Part shown: positions 8,538 through 19,962 of the stretch, piece after piece
Layout of the letters: every line of letters begins with the position of its first letter
Position numbering within the stretch: position 1 is the first letter of the stretch
Notes under the pieces: generated by a model
Told to the model about the DNA's origin: nothing
What the model saw: the letters and a program-made list of their open reading frames with translations, nothing else
Databases searched by the model: none
Made by a program: the position numbers and the translations under genes
Assembly (NCBI GenBank): GCA_020633315.1
Contig: JACKDV010000006.1
Span: 186,001-250,000 of the forward strand
DNA: 64,000 bases
Direction of reading: 5' to 3'
Source of the DNA: Myxococcales bacterium
GTDB taxonomy: Bacteria; Myxococcota_A; Polyangia; Nannocystales; Nannocystaceae

Positions 8538-9388
8538 GGCCGCGCCCCGAGCACGAGAGCCACGTGGTGACCACCGGGGGAGAACGCATGCACGAGGACG
8601 CGGTCGTGCTCGAGCTCGCGGGGCTCGGGCTCCGGAGCGAAGCCACGCAGCAGCGACGCCGCCGCGAGCACGACGCCGACGGCTCCGGCCGCCGCGCCCT
8701 CCGGTCGCGAGGGATCGCGGAGCATGCAGCTCGGGGTCGCTCCCAGCACGCTCTGCACCACGCGGCGCTCGACCGCGACCAGGCCCGAGCCCGCTGGCGC
8801 GTGGAGCTGCACGTAGCCCAGCGCAGGATCACCGACCGCGGCCAGGGCCCGCGTCAGCGCGCGCTCCATCGCCGCCTCGTCGAGGTGATCGGCATCGGTC
8901 GACCCGCTGGTCTCCGCGCTCGCCTCGAGCTGGACGAAGGAGTCCCCGTGCTTCTCGATCAGCACCAGGGCTCCCATCCCGTCGTCGATGCCCCCCGCGA
9001 GCACGGCGTCGGCGAGGCCGGCCCGCAGCAGACGCCCGGCCGATGCGATGGCCTTGGCCCCTCCCGCCCCCGTGGCCGCCACGTGGTAGGCCGGCCCGGC
9101 GCTCCGGATGCGCTCGCGGATCGCCTCCAGGGTCGTCGACAGTCGCAGCAGCGGCTCGTCCACGCGCGGCGCCACGCTGCCGAGCACGATCGCCACGCGC
9201 GACGGACCCCAGCGCTCGCATGCCTCCACGCCGCGCGGAGCGATCCGCTCGAGCAGCGCGCTCGTGGATCGAGCCGGAGCCGGGGCCGGCGGGAGCGCGG
9301 GCTCGCGATGCAGGCGATCGAGCACGGCGTCGGTGTCGTCACCCCAGGGGTGCTCGATCGCCCACGCCGTGAGGGGAAGGCCAGCCAT
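8534..9388 (-). CDS. Degenerate beta-ketoacyl synthase-like protein lacking the active-site Cys
   Basis: The 284-residue protein aligns with the FabF/FabB fold: the nucleophile region reads AATGAGGAKAIASAGRLLRA followed by GLADAVLAGGIDDG. The expected Cys before SxSAKA is Gly. The first catalytic His may survive in YVQLHAPAGSG, but the KxxxGH region reads RPEGAAAGAVG without His, and the end HAFSPGGHHVALVLG matches the terminal GFGG motif. It is shorter than normal ketosynthases (about 400). It overlaps the downstream chain-length-factor-like gene by 4 bases. The pair may bind acyl chains or act as a scaffold; no condensation activity is expected. Confidence 0.65.
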   Translation of the reverse strand: MAGLPLTAWAIEHPWGDDTDAVLDRLHREPALPPAPAPARSTSALLERIAPRGVEACERWGPSRVAIVLGSVAPRVDEPLLRLSTTLEAIRERIRSAGPAYHVAATGAGGAKAIASAGRLLRAGLADAVLAGGIDDGMGALVLIEKHGDSFVQLEASAETSGSTDADHLDEAAMERALTRALAAVGDPALGYVQLHAPAGSGLVAVERRVVQSVLGATPSCMLRDPSRPEGAAAGAVGVVLAAASLLRGFAPEPEPRELEHDRVLVHAFSPGGHHVALVLGARP

Positions 9389-9409
9389 GGCTCGCCTCGC
9401 CGATGGGAC

Positions 9410-10342
9410 CTACTTGCGACCGCGCTTGGCGCTCTTGCTCGCCTTCGCGGGGGCCTTCTTCGTGGCGGCCTTCTTGCTGCTCTTCTTCGCGGGAGCCTTC
9501 TTCGCCGCGGCCTTCGTGCTGCTCTTGGCCGCCGGGGCCTTCTTGCTTCCCTTCGCGGCCGGAGCCTTCTTGCTGCTCTTGGCCGCCGGGGCCGTCTTCG
9601 CCGCCTTCTTGCCGCCCTTCGCCGCGGGGGCCTTCGCGGTCGCGTCCTTCTTCGCCGCGACCTTCTTGCCGCCCTTCGCCGGAGCCTTGGCCTCGTCGGC
9701 CGCCTTCTTCGCCGCCGCCGCTTCCTTGGCCGCCTTCTTCTGCGCGGCCGCGGCCTCGCGGGCCGCCTTGCGCTCCGCCGCCGCGGCCTTGCGCTGCTCC
9801 ACCGCCGCCATCCGAGCCGCCCGGCGCTGCTCCGCCGCCGCCTTCCGCTTGGCCATGCCCTCGGCCCGACGCTTGGCGGCGGCTTCCTTCTTGGCCGCCG
9901 CCTCGGCCTCCTGTGCCGCGACCTCCTCCGCCAGCACCTCGGGCTCCGGCTCGGCCGCGCTCTCGTCGGTCGCCTCGGCCGGCGCGTCCGCGACCTCCCA
10001 CAGCCCGATCTGCGTGCCCCCGGGATCCTGCACGATGGCGAGCGCCCCGAAGCCGGGCACGGGCGTGTACTCCACCACCACCTCGCCGCCCGCGCGCTTG
10101 GCCTCGCTCAGCGCGGCCCGGACGTCCGGCACGCCCACGAACGGCACCCACCGCGAGGGCATGCCCGGCTCCGGGTTGGGCTGCAGGCCGCCGCCGAGCC
10201 CCGAGGGGGTGCGGATCTGCGTGTAGGTGGCGTCGCCGACCTCCACGTCGACGAAGCTCCAGTCGAACAGCGCCTCGTAGAAGCGGCGGGCCTCGGCGGG
10301 GACGGAGGAATTGAGCTCGAAGTGGACGAAGGCGTGGCGCAT
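9410..10342 (-). CDS. VOC (glyoxalase/bleomycin-resistance) domain fused to histone H1-like Lys/Ala-rich tail
   Basis: Residues 1-118 form a VOC domain: FVHFELNSSVPAEARRFYEA at the start, SGLGGGL and a closing DPGGTQIGLWE. An acidic linker (about 120-145) is followed by roughly 165 residues almost entirely Ala, Lys, Pro, Ser and Arg, first as a charged helix (about 145-230), then as AAKKAPAKKSSKKA-like repeats of the eukaryotic H1/bacterial Hc1 type that bind DNA. The protein thus looks like a metal- or ligand-binding domain tethered to nucleic acid. It lies 21 bases upstream of the ketosynthase-like pair on the same strand, so the three are probably co-transcribed. Function is unknown. Confidence 0.8.
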   Translation of the reverse strand: MRHAFVHFELNSSVPAEARRFYEALFDWSFVDVEVGDATYTQIRTPSGLGGGLQPNPEPGMPSRWVPFVGVPDVRAALSEAKRAGGEVVVEYTPVPGFGALAIVQDPGGTQIGLWEVADAPAEATDESAAEPEPEVLAEEVAAQEAEAAAKKEAAAKRRAEGMAKRKAAAEQRRAARMAAVEQRKAAAAERKAAREAAAAQKKAAKEAAAAKKAADEAKAPAKGGKKVAAKKDATAKAPAAKGGKKAAKTAPAAKSSKKAPAAKGSKKAPAAKSSTKAAAKKAPAKKSSKKAATKKAPAKASKSAKRGRK

Positions 10343-10478
10343 CGGAGGGCTCCGGAGGTCGGGGACCCGTTATTACTACGCGGCCCCGCGACGCATCAAC
10401 GCCACGCCGATCCCGTCGGCGCGAGTCGACCGCGCGACGCCGTGCGACGCCCACCACGGGCTGCTACCGTGAGCATGG

Positions 10479-12110
10479 ATGGAATCGCCGAGGCTCGCTC
10501 CTGCGCTCGTGCTCGCGGTGCTCGGCGCATGCGGCCCGGAGCCCCTGCCTCCCGATCTCGGTGGAGATGCGCTGTGGGTCCCCCTCGACCTCGACGCGGC
10601 GATCGATCGAGGCGAGCCCTCCGATCCGATCCCCCCGGCCGAGCAGCGCCCCGCCGGTGCCCTCACGCTGGTGGACGTGAGCGAGGCCGCGGGGCTGGGC
10701 GCGGTGGTCTCGGGCGGCAACACCCACGGGGTGGGGCTGGCCTTCACCGACCTCGACGGCGACGACTGGGCCGACATCGTGGTGGTGAGCGGTCGCAGCA
10801 ACGTGAGCGGGGAGAGCTTCGCCTCTCGCCTGCTGCGCAACCGCGGCGACGGGACCTTCGAGGACGTCAGCGCCAGCTCGGGCCTGGGCGACGCGCTCGC
10901 CGGTCGCGACGGCTACTCGGTGGCCGCCGGCGACCTCGACGGCGACGGTGACGTCGATCTCTACGTGGGAGCGCAGGCCACCGATGTCCTGCTGCTCAAC
11001 CAAGGCGACGGCCGCTTCGTCGACGCCACCGCCGAGCGCGGCGCGGGCGGGCCTCCCTCCGATCCCTCGCTGGTCTCCAACGGCAAGAGCAAGGTGGTCT
11101 CGCTCGGCGACCTCGACGACGACGGCGACCTCGACATCGTCTCGGCCTCGAGCACCCTGCCCTACCCGGGCGCGTACCTGCTGCGCAACGACGGCGCAGG
11201 GAGCTTCACCGACATCACCGACGACAGCGGGGTGCAGATCGACCCGCAGGGCAACCCCTGCGCGGTGATGTGGACCGACTACGACAACGACGGCGACCGC
11301 GACCTGTGGATCTGGAACGACCGCGGGGGTCGGGTGCTGCTGCGCAACGACGGCGGGCACCTGAGCGAGCTGAGCTCGGCCGCGGGCCTCGACGCGGTGA
11401 CCATCACCCACCCCATGGGCATCGACGCAGCCGACATCGACCACGACGGCGACCTCGACTACTACGTCTCCAACATCGGCAACAACCCGCTGCTGCGCAA
11501 CAACGGCGACGGGACCTTCGTGGACATCACCCGTCTCGCAGGCACCGAGGGGCGGTACGGCTGGGGCCTGGCCTTCGAGGACTTCGACGCGGACGGCTGG
11601 GCCGACATCTTCGTGGCCCAGGAGGACGACCGCCCCGAGCTCTTGTTCCACAGCCGCGGCGAGCCCGTGCCCGCCTTCGACGAGATCGAGGTTCCGCACC
11701 CGCCGGTTCGCAACGGCAGCGCGGCCCACAACGTGGCCGCGGCCTTCGCCGACTACGATCACGACGGCCGCACCGACGTGCTCACCGCCCGCACCGATGG
11801 CTCGCGCATCACCCTCTATCGCAACGAGACCGAGCTGGGCACCCACGGCACCCTGCAGGTGGTGGTGGCCCCGCCCCCCGAGGAGATCCCCGCGGGCGGC
11901 GTGGGGGCACGCGTGGCCGTGGCTACCGGCGAGCTGGTGCAGTTCCGCGACGTGACGGCCGGGCAGAGCCGGGCCTCGAGCAACGAGCTGAGCGTGCGCC
12001 TGGGCCTGGGCCAGTACCGCGGCGCGAGCTGGGTGGCCGTGCTGTGGCCCAGCGGGCGCCAGACCGTGCTGCGCAACGTGGGCGCCGGCCAGCGCCTCCA
12101 CATCGAATGA
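10479..12110 (+). CDS. CRTAC1-family lipoprotein with FG-GAP/VCBS repeats and ASPIC/UnbV domain
   Basis: The 543-residue protein has a short signal peptide with lipobox VLGAC (Cys18). Repeated FTDLDGDDWADIVV, GDLDGDGDVDLYVG, GDLDDDGDLDIVSA, DYDNDGDRDLWIW, DIDHDGDLDYYVS, DFDADGWADIFVA and DYDHDGRTDVL motifs are calcium-binding FG-GAP/VCBS blades of a seven-bladed propeller. The last 100 residues match ASPIC/UnbV (VAVLWPSGRQTVLRNVGAG). It should be a calcium-binding surface protein; ligands are unknown. ATG at 10475 is out of frame. Its stop overlaps the start of the next gene (ATGA). Confidence 0.88.
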   Translation: MESPRLAPALVLAVLGACGPEPLPPDLGGDALWVPLDLDAAIDRGEPSDPIPPAEQRPAGALTLVDVSEAAGLGAVVSGGNTHGVGLAFTDLDGDDWADIVVVSGRSNVSGESFASRLLRNRGDGTFEDVSASSGLGDALAGRDGYSVAAGDLDGDGDVDLYVGAQATDVLLLNQGDGRFVDATAERGAGGPPSDPSLVSNGKSKVVSLGDLDDDGDLDIVSASSTLPYPGAYLLRNDGAGSFTDITDDSGVQIDPQGNPCAVMWTDYDNDGDRDLWIWNDRGGRVLLRNDGGHLSELSSAAGLDAVTITHPMGIDAADIDHDGDLDYYVSNIGNNPLLRNNGDGTFVDITRLAGTEGRYGWGLAFEDFDADGWADIFVAQEDDRPELLFHSRGEPVPAFDEIEVPHPPVRNGSAAHNVAAAFADYDHDGRTDVLTARTDGSRITLYRNETELGTHGTLQVVVAPPPEEIPAGGVGARVAVATGELVQFRDVTAGQSRASSNELSVRLGLGQYRGASWVAVLWPSGRQTVLRNVGAGQRLHIE

Positions 12111-13480
12111 CCTCCGACGAATCCTCTGTGGCCGTCATGGGGTCGAAGGCCAGGCTCACGATGCAACGCTCGGATGCTCGCGCGCGCCGGGCCCTGCGGC
12201 ACCGGCTCACCGCGCTCGTCTACCGCGACGCTGCGCGCTCGTACGGGCTGGGGCTGGCCCTGGTGGTGATGCCGCTAGTCTACCTGTTCCGCGAGTGGCC
12301 GCCGTGGGCGATCCGCGACGCGCTGCATGGCCTGCCCGCGGCCGAGCGGGCGGGGTGGATGGCCGCCGCCCATGCGATCTACGGGCTGGCCACGCTGCCC
12401 GTGGTGCGCCTGCTGCTGGGATCGGAGCGGCTGCGCTGGTGGTGGGCGCTGCCCCTGCCCGCGGGGTGGTGGAGGCGCGTGCACCTGCAACACCTGGCGC
12501 TGCTCGATGCGCCGTGGCTCCTGGCGATCGGCTACGGCGTCGCTCCGCTGTCCCGCGGGGGCCTCGGCGAGGCGATCGCGGCCGGGGTCGGCTTCATGGC
12601 GATCACCCTGGCCGGGCAGATCGCCCTGGTATCGACCACCGACCGCGGCGCGGCGGTGACGGTCGCGTGGATCGCCGCGTGGGCCTCGCTCGTCGCGGCC
12701 GCGGTGTCGCTGCCGTCGGTGGCCGGGGCGGGGCTCGGGCTCGGGGCCCTGGCGGTGGCCCTGCGTCGTCTGGGTCGACCGATGCCCGAGCGCTCGGCGA
12801 GGCGACGCGGGGCCGCGGGCGGTCCTCCCGTGGTGGCGCTGGCCCGCCTGGGAGCCCTGGCCGTGCGCCGGCGCGAGCCGGTGGCGCTGGGGTGGGGCCT
12901 GGCGGTGGAGCTCGTCGCGGTGGGCCTCGCCGCGCTGGCGCTGTCGAAATCCAGTGCGATCGAGCCCGACTCGCTCGCGGCGCTGCTGCGGGGCCTCACC
13001 CTCGTCTGCGCGATGGTGGGCAGCGCGGTGTCGCTGCGAGCGACCCGACTGCTCGACGGTGACCGCCCCTGGCTCGATAGCTGGGGCATCGACCCTCGCC
13101 ACGAGCGATCCGCCCGCCTGCTCCTCGCCGCCGTCGGTGTGCTCCCGGCCGCCCTCGTGGGCACCCCGCTCCTCGCGGGGCTCGACCCGCTGGGCCGCGC
13201 CTGGCTGCCCGAGTTGCTGGTGGCCACCGCGTGGGCCAGCCTCGGCGTGGTGACGACCAGCTTCGCGCTCGAGGCCCGACGAGCGCTCCATCGCCCCCGG
13301 CTCCTGCGAGCCCTGCTCCGCATGGGTGCCGCCCTGATCCTGGTGGGCATCGCCGGGACCGGCCTGATCCTGCTGCCCTGGGCGCTGCTCGACGCGATGC
13401 GGCTACCCTCGGCCCAGCGTCGCGCCGACCGGGCGCGCCAGCGCTTCGAGACCTCGCAGCGGGACGACCACGAGCACTGA
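12107..13480 (+). CDS. Multi-pass membrane protein, probable permease partner of the adjacent ABC ATPase
   Basis: The 457-residue protein has about ten hydrophobic segments, for example LGLALVVMPLVYLF, LVAAAVSLPSVAGAGLGLG, AALVGTPLLAGL and ALILVGIAGTGLILLPWAL. It has no family motif that can be named from sequence alone. It is followed after 3 bases by an ABC ATPase gene, the usual arrangement for an ABC-2-type exporter. The ATG used overlaps the preceding stop; ATGs at 12137 and 12161 are alternative starts nearer the first membrane segment. Substrate unknown. Confidence 0.65.
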   Translation: MTSDESSVAVMGSKARLTMQRSDARARRALRHRLTALVYRDAARSYGLGLALVVMPLVYLFREWPPWAIRDALHGLPAAERAGWMAAAHAIYGLATLPVVRLLLGSERLRWWWALPLPAGWWRRVHLQHLALLDAPWLLAIGYGVAPLSRGGLGEAIAAGVGFMAITLAGQIALVSTTDRGAAVTVAWIAAWASLVAAAVSLPSVAGAGLGLGALAVALRRLGRPMPERSARRRGAAGGPPVVALARLGALAVRRREPVALGWGLAVELVAVGLAALALSKSSAIEPDSLAALLRGLTLVCAMVGSAVSLRATRLLDGDRPWLDSWGIDPRHERSARLLLAAVGVLPAALVGTPLLAGLDPLGRAWLPELLVATAWASLGVVTTSFALEARRALHRPRLLRALLRMGAALILVGIAGTGLILLPWALLDAMRLPSAQRRADRARQRFETSQRDDHEH

Positions 13481-13483
13481 GCC

Positions 13484-14113
13484 ATGCCCACCATTCGTGC
13501 TCGTGCGCTCACCCTCCGCCGCGGAGGCATGCCCGTGCTCCAAGATCTGAGCCTCGAGCTCGGGCCGGGCCTGCATGCGCTGGTGGGGCCCAACGGCGCG
13601 GGCAAGTCCACCCTGCTCCGGGCCCTGGCCGGCGTGCTGCCGCCTGCCTCCGGCGCGGTGGAGATCGACGGGCACGACCTGTGGCGCGAGCCCGTGGCCG
13701 CACGACGTCGGCTGGGCTACCTGCCCGAGAGCCCCGAGCTGTTCCCGTACCTCACCGCGCGGGAGCTGCTGCGCACCGCCAACGCGGTGAGAGGTGCGGC
13801 CCCCGAGGCCGGCGAGGAGCTGTTCGGGCGCTGGGTGAGGCCCGCCGCGCTCGACCTGCGGATCGGCTCGCTCTCGGCCGGTCAGCGACGCAAGCTCGCG
13901 CTCGTGGCCGCCACCTGCCACGAGCCCTCGGTGTTGCTGCTCGACGAGCCCGACAACGCCCTCGATGCCGCCGCCCGGGCCGACCTGCTCGAGCTGCTGG
14001 CGCGATGGACCGACGAGGGGCGGCTGGTCGTCGTGTCCACCCACCGACCCGAGGCGCTCGGCGAGCGCACGCGCCGGCTCGTCGTGGCCGACCACACCGT
14101 GCGGGCGGGCTAG
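13484..14113 (+). CDS. ABC transporter ATP-binding protein
   Basis: The 209-residue protein is a complete but compact nucleotide-binding domain. Walker A GPNGAGKST is near residue 35, Q-loop region YLPESPELF near 82, signature LSAGQRRKL near 128, Walker B VLLLDEPDNALD near 147 and switch His in STHRPE near 187. The PES in the Q-loop region is common in exporters of the CcmA/drug class. With the membrane protein immediately upstream it forms a likely two-gene exporter. Confidence 0.85.
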   Translation: MPTIRARALTLRRGGMPVLQDLSLELGPGLHALVGPNGAGKSTLLRALAGVLPPASGAVEIDGHDLWREPVAARRRLGYLPESPELFPYLTARELLRTANAVRGAAPEAGEELFGRWVRPAALDLRIGSLSAGQRRKLALVAATCHEPSVLLLDEPDNALDAAARADLLELLARWTDEGRLVVVSTHRPEALGERTRRLVVADHTVRAG

Positions 14114-14214
14114 CCCCTGCGAGCGAGCGCCCACCAGGCCGCTTTAAGCCCCGCTTAAGGCGACGAGCGCCTCCTCGGGGCGCAGGCTCACAGTGTCCCC
14201 CCAAGAGGCTCGCC

Positions 14215-14418
14215 ATGCGCCACTCGCTCGAAATTGCCACCACCTCGCTGTTCCTGCTGCTGTCCATCGCCCTGCTCGGCCTGTGGTCGTGGGCGGTCCC
14301 CGACCTGTGGTCCGGGCTCGACATGCGGGTGGCGATCGCGACCGTCACCCTCAGCTCGGTGGGGCTGGGCTGGGTGCTCACTCGAGGCATCGAGACCACC
14401 GATCCAGAGCCCACGTAG
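14215..14418 (+). CDS. Small two-helix membrane protein
   Basis: This 67-residue protein has two hydrophobic segments (LFLLLSIALLGLWSWAV and VAIATVTLSSVGLGWVL) separated by a short polar loop, and a short acidic tail. The start is supported by AAGAGG seven bases upstream. Just upstream, at 14140-14160, the sequence holds an imperfect CTTTAAGC/GCTTAAGG dyad that could be a regulatory site. Function unknown; the cytosolic ends are too short for an enzyme. Confidence 0.65.
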   Translation: MRHSLEIATTSLFLLLSIALLGLWSWAVPDLWSGLDMRVAIATVTLSSVGLGWVLTRGIETTDPEPT

Positions 14419-14507
14419 CCCCGTACCCCCTGCGACCCCGAACCGAGATCAACCCAAGCGAACGGAGCCCAGCACCCAACGACCTCCGAGAATCTCGAGC
14501 ACCCAGG

Positions 14508-14665
14508 TCGACCCAGGCGGAGGGCTCGCCCGCAATGGCGAGCCGGAAGCGGGCCCGTGCCGCGAAGATCCATGGCAGCTCTGTGGGGGAGAACGCGTGT
14601 GCACATCGCTGCACGCACCCCGCCTCCGGATCTCGCCATCGCGCCGAGCCCTCCGCCTGGGTCGA
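14508..14665. repeat. Long imperfect inverted repeat with perfect 21-bp ends
   Basis: A 21-bp sequence at 14508-14528 (TCGACCCAGGCGGAGGGCTC and one more G) is repeated as its exact reverse complement at 14645-14665. The similarity continues inwards with mismatches (CGCAATGGCGAG against CTCGCCATCGCG). The 158-bp unit could fold as a hairpin and resembles a small non-autonomous element. The rest of 14419-14854 has no convincing gene. Confidence 0.75.
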
Positions 14666-14854
14666 TCTTTTCTCGTGTGCGCGCGATCGTCTCGCCTCGG
14701 ACATGGATGTCACGGTGATTCGCGGCATCGTCCGCACGAAACGAGGGGTCGGCACACTCGTCGAGGGCCACCCTGACAGCGATGTCAGGCCTTCGGGTCG
14801 CGGGCACGGCCGGGCGGCCTGAATATCGGCCCCCCGGGGCTAGGTCGAACGGCC

Positions 14855-15283
14855 ATGCTGTCGCTCGCCGCCTCCGACTCCTCCGCTGGCGCTCCCCGGA
14901 TCCACGATGGCTTCACCCCCGAGGCCCAGCTCGAGCGCCACCTGCAGCGCGCCCGCCACGATGATCGCTACTCCCACTGGCTGTTCGGCGCGCTGCTCGT
15001 CAGCAAGGTCTACGTCACCGACTACGAGATCCTCCTGGGCCACTACGGTCCCTTCATCGAGCTGACCCCGCGCGAGACCGCCGACGGCCCCACCCTCACC
15101 ATCTTCACCTCTCGCATGCGCATCCCGGCCGAGGCGAGCGACGACGCCGAGGTGATGCCCTTCTCCGAGCTGCTGCGCTCCCTGCCCGCCAGCGCGGCGC
15201 TGGAGCTCAACCCCGGGGGTCCCTGTAGCGCTCGAGTGAGCGCCGACGAGGTCGACATGCTCCGCCGCATCGTGGCCGCCTGA
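14855..15283 (+). CDS. SseB-like domain protein
   Basis: The 142-residue protein matches the SseB N-terminal domain pattern: an N-terminal helix LERHLQRARHDDRYSHWLFGALLVSKVYV, the central GPTLTIFTSRMRI strand pair, then LLRSLPASAALELNPGGPCSARV. Members of this family are small cytoplasmic proteins linked to serine sensitivity or type III secretion chaperones, with poorly known roles. No signal peptide. It is followed by a strong hairpin and converges on gyrA. Confidence 0.7.
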   Translation: MLSLAASDSSAGAPRIHDGFTPEAQLERHLQRARHDDRYSHWLFGALLVSKVYVTDYEILLGHYGPFIELTPRETADGPTLTIFTSRMRIPAEASDDAEVMPFSELLRSLPASAALELNPGGPCSARVSADEVDMLRRIVAA

Positions 15284-15298
15284 GCCATGCGGCTCGAG

Positions 15299-15335
15299 AC
15301 GACGAGAGGCCCGGGTCGCCCCGGGCCTCCGTCGT
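15299..15335. terminator. Bidirectional hairpin terminator between the SseB-like gene and gyrA
   Basis: A perfect 10-bp stem GAGGCCCGGG / CCCGGGCCTC with a TCGC loop (15306-15329) is extended by ACGAC/GTCGT flanks and followed by TTTC. It lies between two convergent genes. Confidence 0.75.
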
Positions 15336-15356
15336 TTCGAAGGTCGACGCGAGGCG

Positions 15357-18071
<2,715 letters not shown>

Positions 18072-18179
18072 GACGGGGCCCGGTGGGGCGGCCGAAGGAT
18101 ACCCCCGCCCCCCCGAGGGGAAAAGGCGCCCCCAACGCGGCCTAGAGCCCCGAATTCGACGATCCCGGGCCTCGGTGCG

Positions 18180-18208
18180 TTGACACGGCGCGGCGCCGCT
18201 CGGACCAT
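18180..18208 (+). promoter_or_regulatory. Possible sigma70-type promoter for the 18235 gene
   Basis: TTGACA (18180-18185) is followed after 17 bases by GACCAT (18203-18208), a weak -10. The predicted transcription start would be about 20 bases before the ATG at 18235. Confidence 0.35.
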
Positions 18209-18234
18209 GGGCTCGCCCTGCCCGCGCGCCCGAG

Positions 18235-18648
18235 ATGAGCACCGCCAAGTTCCTGCAGGTCCTCCGCGTGGAGGACTACCGGATCGAGTCCGGCACCGAG
18301 GCCCAGCCCAGCGGTCGGGGCTCGGTGAGCATCCACAACACCGTCCGCATCTGGCTCATCGGCAGCCCCGCGCTGCCCCACCACACGGTGACCGGCGCCT
18401 TCCTCGAGGCGCGCTCCACCTGGCCCGAGCCCGCGCTGCCGCGCTACGACTTCCACCGCAAGCGCATCCTCGTCTCGTACACCCTGCCCGCGATCCAGCC
18501 CGTGGTGACCATGCTGCTCGACGGCGTGCAGCTGTACTGCCAGTACCGCGAGCTCGAGGGCGGGGCGATCTACGCCGACGTGCACAAGGCCCAGCTACCC
18601 GGCCCGGGCACGAGCCCGGAGGACCTGCACTGGGTCCCGGTGGGGTGA
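18235..18648 (+). CDS. Hypothetical protein, 137 residues
   Basis: No family is recognised. The protein is mixed alpha/beta, has no signal peptide or membrane helix, and contains several hydrophobic strands (VRIWLIGSPALPHHTV, RILVSYTLPAIQPVVTMLLDGVQLYC). Codon use is like the chromosomal neighbours. It starts 163 bases upstream of gyrA on the opposite strand, so the two share a divergent promoter region. Confidence 0.65.
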   Translation: MSTAKFLQVLRVEDYRIESGTEAQPSGRGSVSIHNTVRIWLIGSPALPHHTVTGAFLEARSTWPEPALPRYDFHRKRILVSYTLPAIQPVVTMLLDGVQLYCQYRELEGGAIYADVHKAQLPGPGTSPEDLHWVPVG

Positions 18649-18699
18649 GCACTCTGTCGAAAAACAACCGAACGTGTCAGGCTGCATGCGCGAGTCCCG

Positions 18700-19962
18700 A
18701 TGCTGACCCTGGTCGAAGCGCTGAACTACCGCTGCCTCCGCTACGTTCGGCGACCACTGTCTCCGTTCCAAGTAATGGTAGGGCCCAATGCGAGTGGCAA
18801 GACGACCTTCCTCGACGTGATCACGTTCCTTCGTGACCTCCTCTCGGTTGGTCCGGAGGAGGCGGTCAGGGCCAGGACTCAGGACTTCCGAGATCTGGTG
18901 TGGCAACGCGGGCGCAAGGGCGCGTTCGAGATGGCAGTCGAGGCTAGGATCCCCGAGGACCGCCGCCGCTCGCTGCATCCCCGTGCATTCGAGCTCGTCC
19001 GGTATCAGGTGAGGATTGCTCTCGATGAGGAGCAGAACCAATTCGGAATCGACGAGGAGTCCGTCTTCCTGCTCGACGACCACCTCGAGGTGCCAGGTCA
19101 ACGAGATCTCTTCCCGAGTCCCTCAGAGTCTCCCGAGACGCTCCTCATCGCGCCATCGAGCCAACGCGTCCGAACCGTGATTCGAAAGAAGCCTGGAGGA
19201 AACGACAACTTCTACTCGGAGGTCAGTGAGAAGGGTGGCAAGGGGTGGTTTCCATCCATACGTCTGGGACCACGCAAGTCCGCCCTCGCCAACCTACCCG
19301 ACGACGAGGAGAAGTTCCCCGTGAGTACCTGGCTCCGTGAGCTCCTGCTCGCGGGTGTCCAGCAGCTGGTCCTCAACAGCCTCTCCTTGCGTGAGGCGAG
19401 CCCTCCTGGCATGGGGCGCTCCTTCCGTCCAGACGGCTCCAACCTTCCTTGGGTCATCTGGGACCTCGAGAAGAACCATCCCGAGCGAGTCGCAGCCTGG
19501 ATCGAGCACCTCCAGACCGCCTTGCCCGACATCGAGGGCCTTCGGACCTCGGAGATTCCCGACGTCCACAGACGCTTCCTGAGCATCAGATACTCTGGCG
19601 GGCTAGAGGTCCCCTCGTGGACGGCCTCGGATGGCACCCTTCGCATGCTCGCTCTCACGCTGCTGGCCTACCTTCCCGATCTGTCCGGCTCGATCCTCAT
19701 CGAGGAACCCGAGAACGGCATCCACCCCAAGGCCGTCGAGGCCATCTACCAGTCGCTCAGCTCGGTACCCGGCGCGCAGGTCCTGTTGGCCACCCACTCC
19801 CCAGTGATCCTCGCCATGGCCGATCCAGAGCACGTGCTGTGCTTTGCCAAGGACGACCAGGGAGCGACCGACATCGTGACCGGACGCGAGCACCCAGCCC
19901 TCCGCGAATGGAGGGGGGATCCGTCATTGGGCACGCTGTTCGCAGGTGGCGTCCTCGGATGA
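18700..19962 (+). CDS. OLD/AAA-type ATPase (AAA_21/AAA_15-like), probable defence-type ATPase
   Basis: The 420-residue protein has an SMC/OLD-like ATPase head: N-terminal strand MLTLVEALNYRCLRYV, Walker A VGPNASGKTT (27-36), a central variable region, the signature-like SDGTLRMLALTLLAYLPD, Walker B ILIEEPENGIHP (Glu335/336) and the switch His in LATHSP (His366). This layout is typical of the ATPases in OLD, Gabija, PARIS and retron-associated systems. Unlike OLD it has no C-terminal TOPRIM; the next gene, overlapping by ATGA, may supply that part. The DNA is visibly less G+C-rich than the flanks, which suggests acquisition by transfer. Confidence 0.8.
   Translation: MLTLVEALNYRCLRYVRRPLSPFQVMVGPNASGKTTFLDVITFLRDLLSVGPEEAVRARTQDFRDLVWQRGRKGAFEMAVEARIPEDRRRSLHPRAFELVRYQVRIALDEEQNQFGIDEESVFLLDDHLEVPGQRDLFPSPSESPETLLIAPSSQRVRTVIRKKPGGNDNFYSEVSEKGGKGWFPSIRLGPRKSALANLPDDEEKFPVSTWLRELLLAGVQQLVLNSLSLREASPPGMGRSFRPDGSNLPWVIWDLEKNHPERVAAWIEHLQTALPDIEGLRTSEIPDVHRRFLSIRYSGGLEVPSWTASDGTLRMLALTLLAYLPDLSGSILIEEPENGIHPKAVEAIYQSLSSVPGAQVLLATHSPVILAMADPEHVLCFAKDDQGATDIVTGREHPALREWRGDPSLGTLFAGGVLG

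Noticed and set aside
12532..13611. Minus-strand gene opposite the ABC permease
   Set aside because: Arg/Ser/Ala-rich shadow with no motifs; the plus-strand frame has regular membrane helices and sits tightly against the ABC ATPase.
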